A DNA stretch of 50,350 nt from an uncultured Bacteroidales bacterium (lineage in GTDB: Bacteria > Bacteroidota > Bacteroidia > Bacteroidales > Bacteroidaceae), in contig CAMAMB010000011.1 of the NCBI GenBank assembly GCA_945836755.1, forward strand, positions 1-50,350, given 5' to 3'. A model generated the notes under the pieces. It worked only from the letters and a program-made list of their open reading frames with translations, did no database searches and had not been told where the DNA came from. A program made the translations under genes and the position numbers. Shown one piece after another: positions 9,887 through 18,300 of the stretch. Each line of letters begins with the position of its first letter. The stretch's first letter is position 1.

Positions 9887-10168
9887 ATGTACGTTCAAAA
9901 GTGGGCGAAAATAGGTGATTATCGTGCATGCTCTTTGTAAATATCTTGTATCCAGTTGATTATGATGCGCGATAGAGGGCGCTTTATCGTGCATGGCCTC
10001 GTGCTGCAGCTGCCCCAAGGTGTGCAACCCTGCCTTTGTGCGCCGCACCATGTACGCTTTATGTTCGATACCGAACAATTATCGTGCATAGCAAGTGTCA
10101 CATACCCAACGAGTTATAAGCACCATGCGCGATAATCACCCGATTTTCCCAACTTTCAAACGTATAAG
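9887..10168. repeat. Hairpin half-site array with inverted conserved ends
   Basis: Half-sites run TATCGTGCAT 9920-9929, ATGCGCGATA 9965-9974, TATCGTGCAT 9985-9994, a degenerate ATGTTCGATA 10061-10070, TATCGTGCAT 10080-10089 and ATGCGCGATA 10125-10134. The first and last pairs each enclose exactly 35 bases. Adjacent inverted sites are 9-10 bases apart and form hairpins. Outside the array, about 32 bases at 10135-10166 (ATCACCCGATTTTCCC then AACTTTC) match the reverse complement of 9888-9919, so the whole element has imperfect terminal inverted repeats of ~42 bp. No protein is encoded within. Confidence 0.78.
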
Positions 10169-10228
10169 TTGCCCTCTGTGCATTGCCTCGCACCTCTTCG
10201 CAGTTCCCGGTTCAAGTAGCCGCTCCGG

Positions 10229-10335
10229 CCTACATGTACATCCCGATTTACCTACATGTACATCTAGTTTTTCCTGCATGTACATCCCGTCAAACCTGCA
10301 ATACATCCCGTCAAACCTGCAATGCTTCCCGTGAG
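10229..10335. repeat. 22-bp ATGTACAT array no. 2, three full and two decayed copies
   Basis: ATGTACAT begins at 10234, 10256 and 10278, 22 bp apart. Two decayed copies follow near 10300 and 10321, where CCTGCAATACATCCC and CCTGCAATGCTTCCC keep the spacing. Orientation is opposite to array 1, with T-runs after the core on the + strand. It follows directly after the conserved end of the hairpin array, as at 484-735. Confidence 0.85.
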
Positions 10336-10760
10336 CCACCCGCAGCCCATGCCTCACTTTCCGTAAGGGCGCACGGAGGGCTGCACGCCTCCGGCTTTTC
10401 ATCTTTTTGCAGGAAAATGGCTGCACACGGCGGGTGGCGCGAAGAGGGTGGGAGGAAGAGGGTCGTGCCATCTATGTATGGTTTGCTGTATTTCATGTAG
10501 CATTTTGTGCATTCTGCGCACGGAGAGCCTGCACGCTGTGCGATGCTTTGTGCCATCCTTGACGTTTAAAGCGGCCCGCAAAGAAACAATCGAATTATCC
10601 ATCTCTAAATCAGGCGAATATAGCTTTATGTGTAGCACTTGCTATAATGAGAGTGTAAACAAGTTGCGACAAACTTCGTATAATTAGCGACACAATACCG
10701 TTGCTATTATTAATAATCATTAAATACTGCGCGAAACACTATAAGTTTCTTTGTTAAAAT
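10336..10760. other. Gene-free stretch turning AT-rich
   Basis: GC-rich to about 10540 with a small hairpin (GGAGG...CCTCC then TTTT, near 10375-10392), then clearly AT-richer to 10855. ORFs here are short and unrecognised. No RNA gene is seen. Confidence 0.4.
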
Positions 10761-10792
10761 TTTGTGTGCTAAAAAATAACCACAATCTTTGC
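10761..10792 (+). promoter_or_regulatory. Promoter of the beta-barrel protein gene
   Basis: TTTG (10761-10764), a 19-base spacer, then AATCTTTGC (10784-10792), close to the TTTG-N19-TAnnTTTGC consensus. The leader carries GGGCCATGTGGCCC (10814-10827), a short palindrome before the ATG. Confidence 0.55.
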
Positions 10793-10854
10793 ACCGTCAA
10801 AACAATTCAACGGGCCATGTGGCCCATTAGTTTCACACAAATTTTTTTAGCATT

Positions 10855-11445
10855 ATGAAAAAGCTGTTTCTTACTTTAGCAGTAGCTTGCCTCGGTCTCA
10901 CCGCCAGTGCACAAGAGAAAGGTGACATTCGTTTCGGTGTAGTAGCCGGTATGAACGTGTCCAACATCACTGACATGGAGATGGACAGCCGCATCGGCTT
11001 CCACGTAGGCGCAAAGGCTGAGTACAACCTGAGCGAAAACCTCTACGGTAACGCCGGTGTTATCTTCTCTCAGAAGGGTAACAAGTATTCTGAGGGTGAC
11101 GTTGAAATTACGAATAATCCCGGCTACATCGAAGTGCCCATCAACTTCGGTTATCGCTACAAGATCAGCGACGGTGTAAGCGTATTCGGTGAAACCGGTC
11201 CCTACCTCGCTTACGGTATCTGTGGTAAGTCTAAGTTGGAGGTTGATGGCGAAGAGGCCAAGGTTGACTTCTTCGAAGATGGCGTTAACAAGTTCGACTT
11301 CGGTTGGGGTGTTAAGGTCGGCGTAGAAGCTGCCAAGTTCCAGATTTCTGTAGGTTACGAATACGGTATCACCAAGGTGTATGACGTGGATGGTGCCAGC
11401 AACCACAACTCCAACCTCATGGTATCTGTAGGCTACATGTTCTAA
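10855..11445 (+). CDS. Outer-membrane beta-barrel protein (PorT-like)
   Basis: This 196-residue protein begins with a clear Sec signal peptide (MKKLFLTLAVACLGLTASAQ, cleavage after SAQ at about residue 20). Alternating, aromatic-rich beta strands follow, such as DIRFGVVAGMNVSNI, YIEVPINFGYRYKI, FDFGWGVKVGVEAA and FQISVGYEYGI. It ends in VSVGYMF, the C-terminal phenylalanine typical of outer-membrane barrels. This fits the Bacteroidota outer membrane protein beta-barrel / PorT family of 8-stranded barrels. The exact role is unknown. Codon use is less GC-biased than its neighbours (GGT, GAA, AAG), a pattern often seen in highly expressed genes. It has its own promoter and terminator. Confidence 0.88.
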   Translation: MKKLFLTLAVACLGLTASAQEKGDIRFGVVAGMNVSNITDMEMDSRIGFHVGAKAEYNLSENLYGNAGVIFSQKGNKYSEGDVEITNNPGYIEVPINFGYRYKISDGVSVFGETGPYLAYGICGKSKLEVDGEEAKVDFFEDGVNKFDFGWGVKVGVEAAKFQISVGYEYGITKVYDVDGASNHNSNLMVSVGYMF

Positions 11446-11476
11446 ACCGCCTCTATCGTTTTACGAAATACCCATG

Positions 11477-11504
11477 GGCGACTGCTTCGGCAGTCGCCTT
11501 TTTT
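11477..11504 (+). terminator. Intrinsic terminator with TTCG loop
   Basis: GGCGACTGC (11477-11485), loop TTCG, GCAGTCGCC (11490-11498), then six T residues. A textbook terminator. Confidence 0.92.
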
Positions 11505-11558
11505 CGTGCCCGCAGCGGGTTATCAGGGGCAGGGTGGGGCTGTGAGCCTAAAAATATG

Positions 11559-11567
11559 TACATTTGC
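11559..11567 (+). promoter_or_regulatory. tyrS promoter -7 element
   Basis: TACATTTGC fits TAnnTTTGC, 83 bases before the tyrS ATG. No clear -33 element. Confidence 0.5.
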
Positions 11568-11649
11568 AGGCGACAGGGCGGCGGGCCACCGACGCAGCGC
11601 CGCTCTCCCTGCCCGACACATATATACACAACGTACACAAACGACAGTC

Positions 11650-12945
11650 ATGAATTTTGTAGAAGAACTCAAATGGCGCGGCATGCTCCACCAGATGATG
11701 CCCGGCACGGAAGAAATGCTCAACGAGGGCATGGCCACCGCCTACGTGGGCATAGACCCCACCGCTGACTCGCTCCATATAGGCCACCTCTGCGGCGTGA
11801 TGATGTTGCGCCACTTCCAGCAGGCCGGCCATAAGCCCCTCGCCCTCGTGGGCGGAGCCACCGGCATGATAGGCGACCCCTCGGGAAAGAGCGCCGAGCG
11901 CAACCTGCTCAACGAAGAGACCCTGCGCCACAACGTGAGCTGCATCAAGGCACAGCTGGCACGCTTCCTCGACTTCGACTCAGACGCACCCAATGCGGCC
12001 GAGCTCGTCAACAACTACGACTGGATGAAGGACTTCAGCTTCCTCGACTTCGCCCGCGAGATAGGCAAGCACATCACCGTCAACTACATGATGGCCAAGG
12101 ACAGCGTCAAGAAACGCCTCAACGGCGAGGCACGCGACGGCCTCTCGTTCACGGAGTTCACCTACCAGCTGCTCCAGGGCTACGACTTCCTCCACCTCTA
12201 CGAGACGAAGAACTGCCGCCTGCAGATGGGAGGCTCCGACCAGTGGGGCAACATCACCACCGGCACCGAACTCATACGCCGCAAGCTGGGCGCCGAGGCA
12301 CAGGCCTTCGCCCTGACCTGCCCCCTCATCACCAAGGCCGACGGCAAGAAGTTCGGCAAGACCGAGCAGGGCAACGTGTGGCTCGACCGCCGCTATACCA
12401 CCCCCTATAAGTTCTACCAGTTCTGGCTCAACGTGGGCGACGACGAGGCCGAGCGCTACATCAAGATATTCACCTCGCTCAGCCACGACGAGATAGACAG
12501 CCTCATAGCCCAGCACCGCGCCGACCCGGGCCTCCGCCTGCTCCAGAAGCGCCTCGGCCGGGAGGTGACCACCCTCGTACACGGCGCCGCCGACTACGAG
12601 ATGGCCCTCGAGGCTTCGCAGATACTCTTCGGCAAGGCCACCAAGGAGAGCCTGCTCCGACTGGACGAGGCAACGCTGCTCAGCGTGTTTGACGGCGTGC
12701 CCCACTTCGAGGTGAGCCGCGAGCAAGTGGTGGGATGCAAGGCCGTCGACGTCATGGCCGAAGCCACTGGCTGCTTTGCCTCCAAGGGCGAGATGCGCAA
12801 GCTCACCCAGGGCGGCGGCGTCAGCCTCAACAAGGAGAAACTCACCGCCTTCGACCGCGAACTGACGGCCGACGACCTGCTCGACGGCAAGTACCTGCTC
12901 GTGCAGCGCGGCAAGAAGAACTACTTCCTGATCACCGTGAAGTAG
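11650..12945 (+). CDS. tyrS: Tyrosyl-tRNA synthetase
   Basis: This 431-residue class I synthetase charges tRNA-Tyr with tyrosine. It shows the Rossmann catalytic domain with HIGH (residues 43-46, in [10 protein letters not shown]), the TyrS signature [11 protein letters not shown], and KFGKT (234-238) as the KMSKS equivalent. The C-terminal S4 RNA-binding domain includes [11 protein letters not shown] near residue 385. The ATG at 11650 ([19 protein letters not shown]) is the family start. The longer frame back to 11506 crosses the promoter and terminator and is not used. A strong hairpin follows at 13033. Confidence 0.97.
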   Translation: MNFVEELKWRGMLHQMMPGTEEMLNEGMATAYVGIDPTADSLHIGHLCGVMMLRHFQQAGHKPLALVGGATGMIGDPSGKSAERNLLNEETLRHNVSCIKAQLARFLDFDSDAPNAAELVNNYDWMKDFSFLDFAREIGKHITVNYMMAKDSVKKRLNGEARDGLSFTEFTYQLLQGYDFLHLYETKNCRLQMGGSDQWGNITTGTELIRRKLGAEAQAFALTCPLITKADGKKFGKTEQGNVWLDRRYTTPYKFYQFWLNVGDDEAERYIKIFTSLSHDEIDSLIAQHRADPGLRLLQKRLGREVTTLVHGAADYEMALEASQILFGKATKESLLRLDEATLLSVFDGVPHFEVSREQVVGCKAVDVMAEATGCFASKGEMRKLTQGGGVSLNKEKLTAFDRELTADDLLDGKYLLVQRGKKNYFLITVK

Positions 12946-13032
12946 GACCGCGCCAGGGCGGCAGGGAGAAGCCCCCGCGGCGGCAGGGAGACCCCCTGCT
13001 TAACGGCGGCAAGGCAATGCCCCTCGGCAGAG

Positions 13033-13077
13033 AGGGGGAGGGCGTGTCTGTGACTCAGACATACCCTCCCCTTCTTT
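13033..13077 (+). terminator. Probable terminator after tyrS
   Basis: AGGGGGAGGGCGTGTCTG (13033-13050) pairs with CAGACATACCCTCCCCTT (13056-13073) around a five-base loop, a stem of about 18 bp with few mismatches, then CTTT. Confidence 0.6.
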
Positions 13078-13182
13078 ATGCGCCCCTGCCTTTGCCTTTA
13101 CTCCCTTACCCCTTCCCCCCCCTTCCCCTTCTGTCATCTCCCTTGCCCTCTTGCCCCCTTGCCCTTTGCCGCCTCATCCCCT

Positions 13183-13280
13183 CTGCCCATCACTTCACAC
13201 CCCCGGCCATCACTTCATATCCCCTGCCATCACTTCATACCCCCGGCCATCTCCATCCCCCGGCCTTTCTTCATATCCCC
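13183..13280. repeat. 20-bp C-rich tandem repeat, about 4-5 imperfect copies
   Basis: Units resemble CCCCTGCCATCACTTCATAC, with the core CCATCACTTCA recurring at about 20-base intervals from 13188. Surrounding sequence (13070-13330) is strongly pyrimidine-rich on this strand. No gene is evident. Confidence 0.65.
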
Positions 13281-13374
13281 CTTGCCCCTACAGACGGGCC
13301 GGGTGCTTGCCCCCGCCACGGTGGCGCGGCGGTCAGGGCAGCCCGCCCCCCTGCGCACGATTTTTGCCTATTTT

Positions 13375-13407
13375 TTTGGCACGTAAGAAAAGAAGGCCTA
13401 CCTTTGC
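13375..13407 (+). promoter_or_regulatory. Strong promoter of the greA transcript
   Basis: TTTG (13375-13378), a 20-base spacer, then TACCTTTGC (13399-13407), a full match to the Bacteroidota primary promoter consensus. It is about 400 bases before the greA start. Confidence 0.72.
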
Positions 13408-13413
13408 AGCGAT

Positions 13414-13806
13414 TTTGAAGATACCGAGGTAATAACGGAAAGGATTCCAGCGTGCCACGCGCTCAGGAGTTCTTTTAGTTTTTTATGAACTTACACTATC
13501 CGACACCTCAGTCTCTCACGCTGCATCCCCGCCGCTAACCTCGTGGAGCAGCCCATGATGCTACTATATGTGCCGTAGGGCCACGTACCTGCTTGCAGGA
13601 GCAAGCGCCTCACCCCCTTCGGCCACCCAGGAGCGCCAAGCTAACGAACCAATTAACCCAGCTACGCTTGCTTACCCTCCCCACCTCGCAGGACGGCTCA
13701 CCGCCGCCCTGAGTTTGCGCGGTCTGTGCGCAAGACCTGCCCCTCACGCACCACCGCCCGCCCCATGGGAGCGAAGCCGGCTCATAAACGCATTTACTAC
13801 CCAGTT
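13414..13806 (+). promoter_or_regulatory. Long 5' leader of greA or separate small RNA
   Basis: About 390 nt lie between the predicted transcription start and the greA ATG. The 5' part includes AGCGTG...CACGCT and a T-run near 13472-13482 (CTTTTAGTTTTTT) that could end a short RNA of ~70 nt. I could not match it to a known RNA family. No internal ORF is recognised. Confidence 0.35.
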
Positions 13807-14274
13807 ATGGCATACATGACCCAAGAAGGCTACGACAAAATGGTAGCCCAGCTCCGTAAGATGGAGACCATTGACCGCCCCGCCGCATCGGCTGCCATCG
13901 CCGAAGCACGCGACAAAGGCGACCTGTCAGAAAACTCAGAGTACGACGCGGCCAAGGAAGCACAGGCCATGCTCGAGATGAAAATCAACAACCTCAAAGC
14001 CACTATTGCCGAGGCCAAAATCATCGACGCCACCAAGCTCCGCAGCGACGTGGTGCAGATACTCTCTACCGTAGAAATTAAAAACGTGAAGGCCGGCGCG
14101 GTGATGAAGTACACCATCGTCAGCGAGAGCGAGGCCAACCTGCGCGAGGGCAAGATATCCTCTACCACCCCCATCGCTCAGGGCCTGCTCGGCCACAAGG
14201 TGGGCGACGTGGTGGATGTGAAAATCCCCCAGGGCGTTGTTCAGCTCGAGATATTGAGCATCAGTGTAGGGTAA
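13807..14274 (+). CDS. greA: Transcription elongation factor GreA
   Basis: This 155-residue protein rescues backtracked RNA polymerase by stimulating transcript cleavage. The N-terminal coiled coil (residues ~1-75) holds the acidic tip motif DLSENSEYDAAKEAQ. The C-terminal FKBP-like domain includes the TTPIAQGLLGHKVGDVVDVKIPQG segment typical of GreA. The ATG at 13807 (MAYMTQEGYDKM) is chosen. The frame extends back to 13726 without family similarity, and 13816 is an alternative start. The HIT-family gene follows about 590 bp later, a neighbourhood seen in other Bacteroidales. Confidence 0.95.
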   Translation: MAYMTQEGYDKMVAQLRKMETIDRPAASAAIAEARDKGDLSENSEYDAAKEAQAMLEMKINNLKATIAEAKIIDATKLRSDVVQILSTVEIKNVKAGAVMKYTIVSESEANLREGKISSTTPIAQGLLGHKVGDVVDVKIPQGVVQLEILSISVG

Positions 14275-14600
14275 GGCACGCAGGCAGTCAAGGGCAGGCT
14301 GCGGCGCAGGCCGCAGAGGTACACCTGCCTCAGACGTGAGGCGCCTCGCTCCCCTCACCACCCCACACCGCCCCACACACCCGACATTCCCCGCCCAACT
14401 CCCCTTTGCCCACACCTCACCCCGTAGTTACTCCGTCGGCCGGCAGCCCCCTGCCCCTCAGGCCGCACAGCCGGAGAAGCTACGGGGTGACTGCGTAGAA
14501 AGGCCCGCCCACCTCTGAGCGGCGGCGGCACGGCGGCAAGCAGGCGTGGCATCGGAGGGGGCGAGCCAAGACGCTGGCCGGGGCAGCTGAGGCTTGCGCG
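14275..14600. other. Gene-free stretch after greA
   Basis: A hairpin CTGCGGC/GCCGCAG near 14299-14316 may mark the greA transcript end, but it lacks a T-run. The rest is C-rich without a recognised gene. Confidence 0.4.
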
Positions 14601-14601
14601 G

Positions 14602-14735
14602 CAAGCGGCGAGGCTTCAGCTGCAAGCGGCCAAGGCTTCAGCTGCAAGTGGTAAGGCTTCAGCAGCAAGCGGCCAAGGCTTCAGCTGCAAGTGGTAAGGC
14701 TTCAGCTGCAAGCGGCCAAGGCTTCAGCAGTGGCA
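14602..14735. repeat. 21/22-bp minisatellite AGGCTTCAGCTGCAAG
   Basis: About six units of AGGCTTCAGCTGCAAG alternate between CGGCCA and TGGTA endings, giving a ~43-bp dimer period. Some units carry CAGCAGC instead of CAGCTGC. One reading frame is in phase with the downstream HIT gene and gives Ala/Lys/Ser-rich peptide, but a TAnnTTTGC promoter lies between them, so it is probably not translated. Confidence 0.8.
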
Positions 14736-14782
14736 GACCAATATTTTCGCCCCTAAGTGTCTACTACCTCAGACCTTTGGCT

Positions 14783-14791
14783 TACCTTTGC
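14783..14791 (+). promoter_or_regulatory. HIT gene promoter -7 element
   Basis: TACCTTTGC, 73 bases before the HIT-family ATG at 14864. No clear -33 TTTG. Confidence 0.5.
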
Positions 14792-14863
14792 CCCGAGCCC
14801 CGACTGCGCCCCGCCGCCGTATGGAGCAACGCTTTACAGATATTCACCATATCCCCACTAATC

Positions 14864-15265
14864 ATGACCCTCTTCTCAAAGATAATTGCCGGCGACATTC
14901 CCTCCTACAAGTGCGCCGAGAACGCCGAGTTCTATGCCTTCCTCGACATCAACCCCCTGGCCCAGGGGCACACGCTCGTAGTGCCCAAGCGCGAGGTGGA
15001 CTACTTCTTCGACCTCGCTGACGACGAGATAGCCCGCATGACCGTCTTCGCCAAGCAGGTGGCCGCCGCCATCAGGCAAGCCTTCCCCTGCAAGAAGGTC
15101 GGCATGGCCGTCCTGGGCCTCGAAGTCAACCACGCCCACATCCACCTCGTGCCCCTGCAGAGCGAGGGCGACATGGACTTCCGCAAAGACAAGCTCAGCC
15201 TCGACGCCACCACCATGGCCGACACCGCAGCCCGCATACTCACGGCCTTCGAAACTGCACACTGA
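14864..15265 (+). CDS. HIT-family nucleotide-binding protein
   Basis: This 133-residue histidine-triad protein has the signature NHAHIHLVPL with histidines at about residues 90, 92 and 94. The N-terminal half reads FSKIIAGDIPSYKCAEN and FLDINPLAQGHTLVVPKREV, as in HinT/PKCI-like hydrolases that cleave nucleoside phosphoramidates or related adenylates. The natural substrate is not known. The ATG at 14864 (MTLFSKIIAGDIPS) is the family start. The open frame upstream runs through a minisatellite and promoter and is rejected as coding. Confidence 0.93.
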   Translation: MTLFSKIIAGDIPSYKCAENAEFYAFLDINPLAQGHTLVVPKREVDYFFDLADDEIARMTVFAKQVAAAIRQAFPCKKVGMAVLGLEVNHAHIHLVPLQSEGDMDFRKDKLSLDATTMADTAARILTAFETAH

Positions 15266-15305
15266 CACCAACCGCCTACACACCTATTCAATCTCCGTAT
15301 ATACT

Positions 15306-18300
15306 ATGAAACCACTTAGACAATGGCTGCTGTTGGCCCTCGGACTGGTGCCGCTGGCCTTCACAGCCCAACCCGTGGACAGGTCAAAGTATCCCGACTA
15401 CTCAGACAGGGTCAACCCCGACCTCTCCCTGCTCAAACGGTCCAAGCGGGCAGCCAAGGCCACGGCCAACCCAGCCCTCAACACCACAGGACGCCCCGAC
15501 CACTACAACAACGCCAACACACCCTACTTCCCACCCGTCTTCATGCAAGACGGAGGGTCGTGCGGCTCAGCCTCACGCATCTGCTACATGTTCTCTCACG
15601 AGATGAACTCCTTCAGAGGCACCGACGGCAAAGACCCCGCCAACTACTACCCCTCCCACTTCGTCTGGCTCTTGACCAACGGCAACTCCGGCAAGAACGA
15701 GTTTGTGAGCTACATCGGTGTGCCCTCGGCCAAGACCTACGGCGGACAGACCTACTCCCAGCTCTTCGGCAACCAAAACGAGACCGACAGCGACTTCGGC
15801 TGGATGACAGGCTACGACAAGTGGTTTGAGGCCATGCACAACCGCATGTACGACCCCAGCAACTTCCCCCTCAGCGTGGAGACTGAGGAAGGACGCGAGG
15901 CCCTGAAGAACTGGCTGTGGAACCACAACGGCGACACCGACTTCCACAGCGGCGGCATCGTCGGCATAGGCGTGGCCAGCAGCGTCAAGACCGCCACCAT
16001 TGCCAATACGCCCGCCAATGCCGAGACCGGCGCCGTGGGCAAGAAGTACGTCAGAGCCTGGGGTACACAGGTAGACCACGCCCTCACCGTCGTGGGGTAC
16101 GACGACCGCATCGAGTTTGACCTCAACGGCAATGGCATCTACGGCGAAGCCTCTGCCGACGAAAAGGGCGCCTGGATCATTGTCAACTCATGGGGCGCCT
16201 ACTGGGCCAACAACGGCTTCATCTACTGCCCCTATGCCTACGCCGGCCCCGTGTCGAACGCCGACGGCACCTTCCCCGGCAACTTCTGGCAGCCCGAGGT
16301 CTATAAGGTCAGGAAGAACTATCGCCCCCTCCGCACCATCAAGCTCCGCATGGACTACAACCGCCGCTCGGAGCTCTACCTGCGGGCCGGCGTCAGCGAC
16401 GACCTCAACGCCACCTCGCCCAAGACAACCATCTCCTTCGAGCACTTCAAGTATGCCGGTGACGGCCATAACGGTGACTCCAACCCCGCACCCGAGGTGC
16501 CCATGCTCGGACGATGGGCCGATGGCAAGCTACACGACGAGCCCATGGAGTTTGGTTACGACCTCACCGACCTCAGCGCCGGCTTCGACCAGAGCCGCCC
16601 TCTCAAGTACTTCTTCATCGTCGAGACACGCAGCTGGGGACAGGGCGAGGGACATATATATAATGCCTCCATCATCGACTACGCCATCGACCCCGAAGGC
16701 CTCGAGACGCCCTTCGTCATCAACGAGACCGAGGGCTATAAGATAGAGAGCCAGGGCAAGAAGACGATTATCTCCATCGTCGTGCCCGGCCGCGGCATCT
16801 ACCCGCCCCGCAACGCCTCCATCGCTGCCGGCAAGCTCAGCTGGCAAGCTCCCATCCGGTCGGCCTTCAGTCTGGCCAAGTACCGCATCTACCACAGCGG
16901 CGAGGTCGTGGGTGAAACAGCCCCCGGCCTTACCTCCTTCACCCTGCCCGAAGGCTCTTCAGGCCTCTTCGAAGTGGCTGCCGTCTACGATGACGGCTTA
17001 GAGTCGGGCCACATCATGGCCGAAACACCCTACGTGACCACCGCCAACGAGGTAATCGACCTCAGAAACTGCGGCGTGACCATCCCCTCCGTCTTCAGCA
17101 ACCAGTACGACAACGCCTCTATCAGCTTCTGGATCAAGCCCCACTCTCTCTCCAACTGGAACCAGGGCATGGGCCCGGGCTGGAACTCATTCTACCTCCA
17201 CGGCAATGCCGACGGCAGCCTCACCGCAGGCTGGAGCACCGGCGAACGTTGCTCCGCACCCGGCGTGCTCAAGGTGGGACAGTGGACCCACGTAGCCATC
17301 GCAGTAGAGAGAGGCACCCTCAAGATGTGGATTGACGGCGAACTCAAAGCCTCCTGCACCTCCAACTCTAAGAAAGGCATCGGAGGCTTCGGCGACTTCG
17401 TCCTCTCAGGGTCCTCCGGCTCGGCCATGGATGCTGAAATCGACGAGCTCATCCTCTGGAAGAAGACCCTCATCTACACAGACCTCATCACCCGCGACTA
17501 CTCCTACGCCGACGCTGGCATCAACTCCGACATACTCGCCTACTTCAAGGGCGATGTCATACAGACCTCCGAAGGCCTCAAGCTGCGCGACCACGGTCTC
17601 AACAAGCTGCACGCCGCCTTCTCCAACGACAGCCACTCCACCTTCACCCCCGACGACCTCACCATCAAGCAGAGCGCTGCCCTGAGCGTGTCCCTCACCG
17701 CACCCACTGCTCCCGTCTACGTGGGCATACCCTTCACTCCCACCGTCAAGGTGGGCAAGGGCATCGAGTCCATCGTCTGGAATGTGCCCGACGCAGGCCT
17801 CACCGACTGCCACACCGTGATCCCCGAACTCACCTTTACACACGCCGGCGAGCAGGAAGTGAACGTCGAAGTGACCAACAAGAACGCACAGAGCAAGTCG
17901 GCCAGCATGACCGTCACCGTGCTCGCCGCACCCAAGCCCAATGCCGATTTCACGGCCACCAAGACCCTCGCCGCTGCCGGCGAGCGCATCTGCTTCACGC
18001 CTTCAGAGCCACTCGTGGGCTACAGCTACGCTTGGAGCATGCCCGGAGCCGACGTACCCTCCGTCAAGACGCCCATGGCTGCAGCCTGCTACCAGCAGAA
18101 GGGTACCCACACCGTCACCCTCACCGTCACCTCGCCCAGCGGCGAGAAGGCCTCCTCCTCTGTCGATATCACCATCACCGAAGTGCCCCCCGTGGCCGCC
18201 TTCCGCGTGGGTGAGTCCGTCGTGCTAAAGGGCGAGACCGTCAACATCTACGACGAGAGCCGCTACGCCCCCACCTCGTGGGAGTGGAGCGTCAACAGCG

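Noticed and set aside
10185-10220. tRNA-like GGTTCAAGT
   Set aside because: There is no acceptor stem, anticodon arm or matching length around it.
11506-11649. N-terminal extension of TyrS
   Set aside because: It crosses the terminator tail and the TACATTTGC promoter and does not match the family N-terminus.
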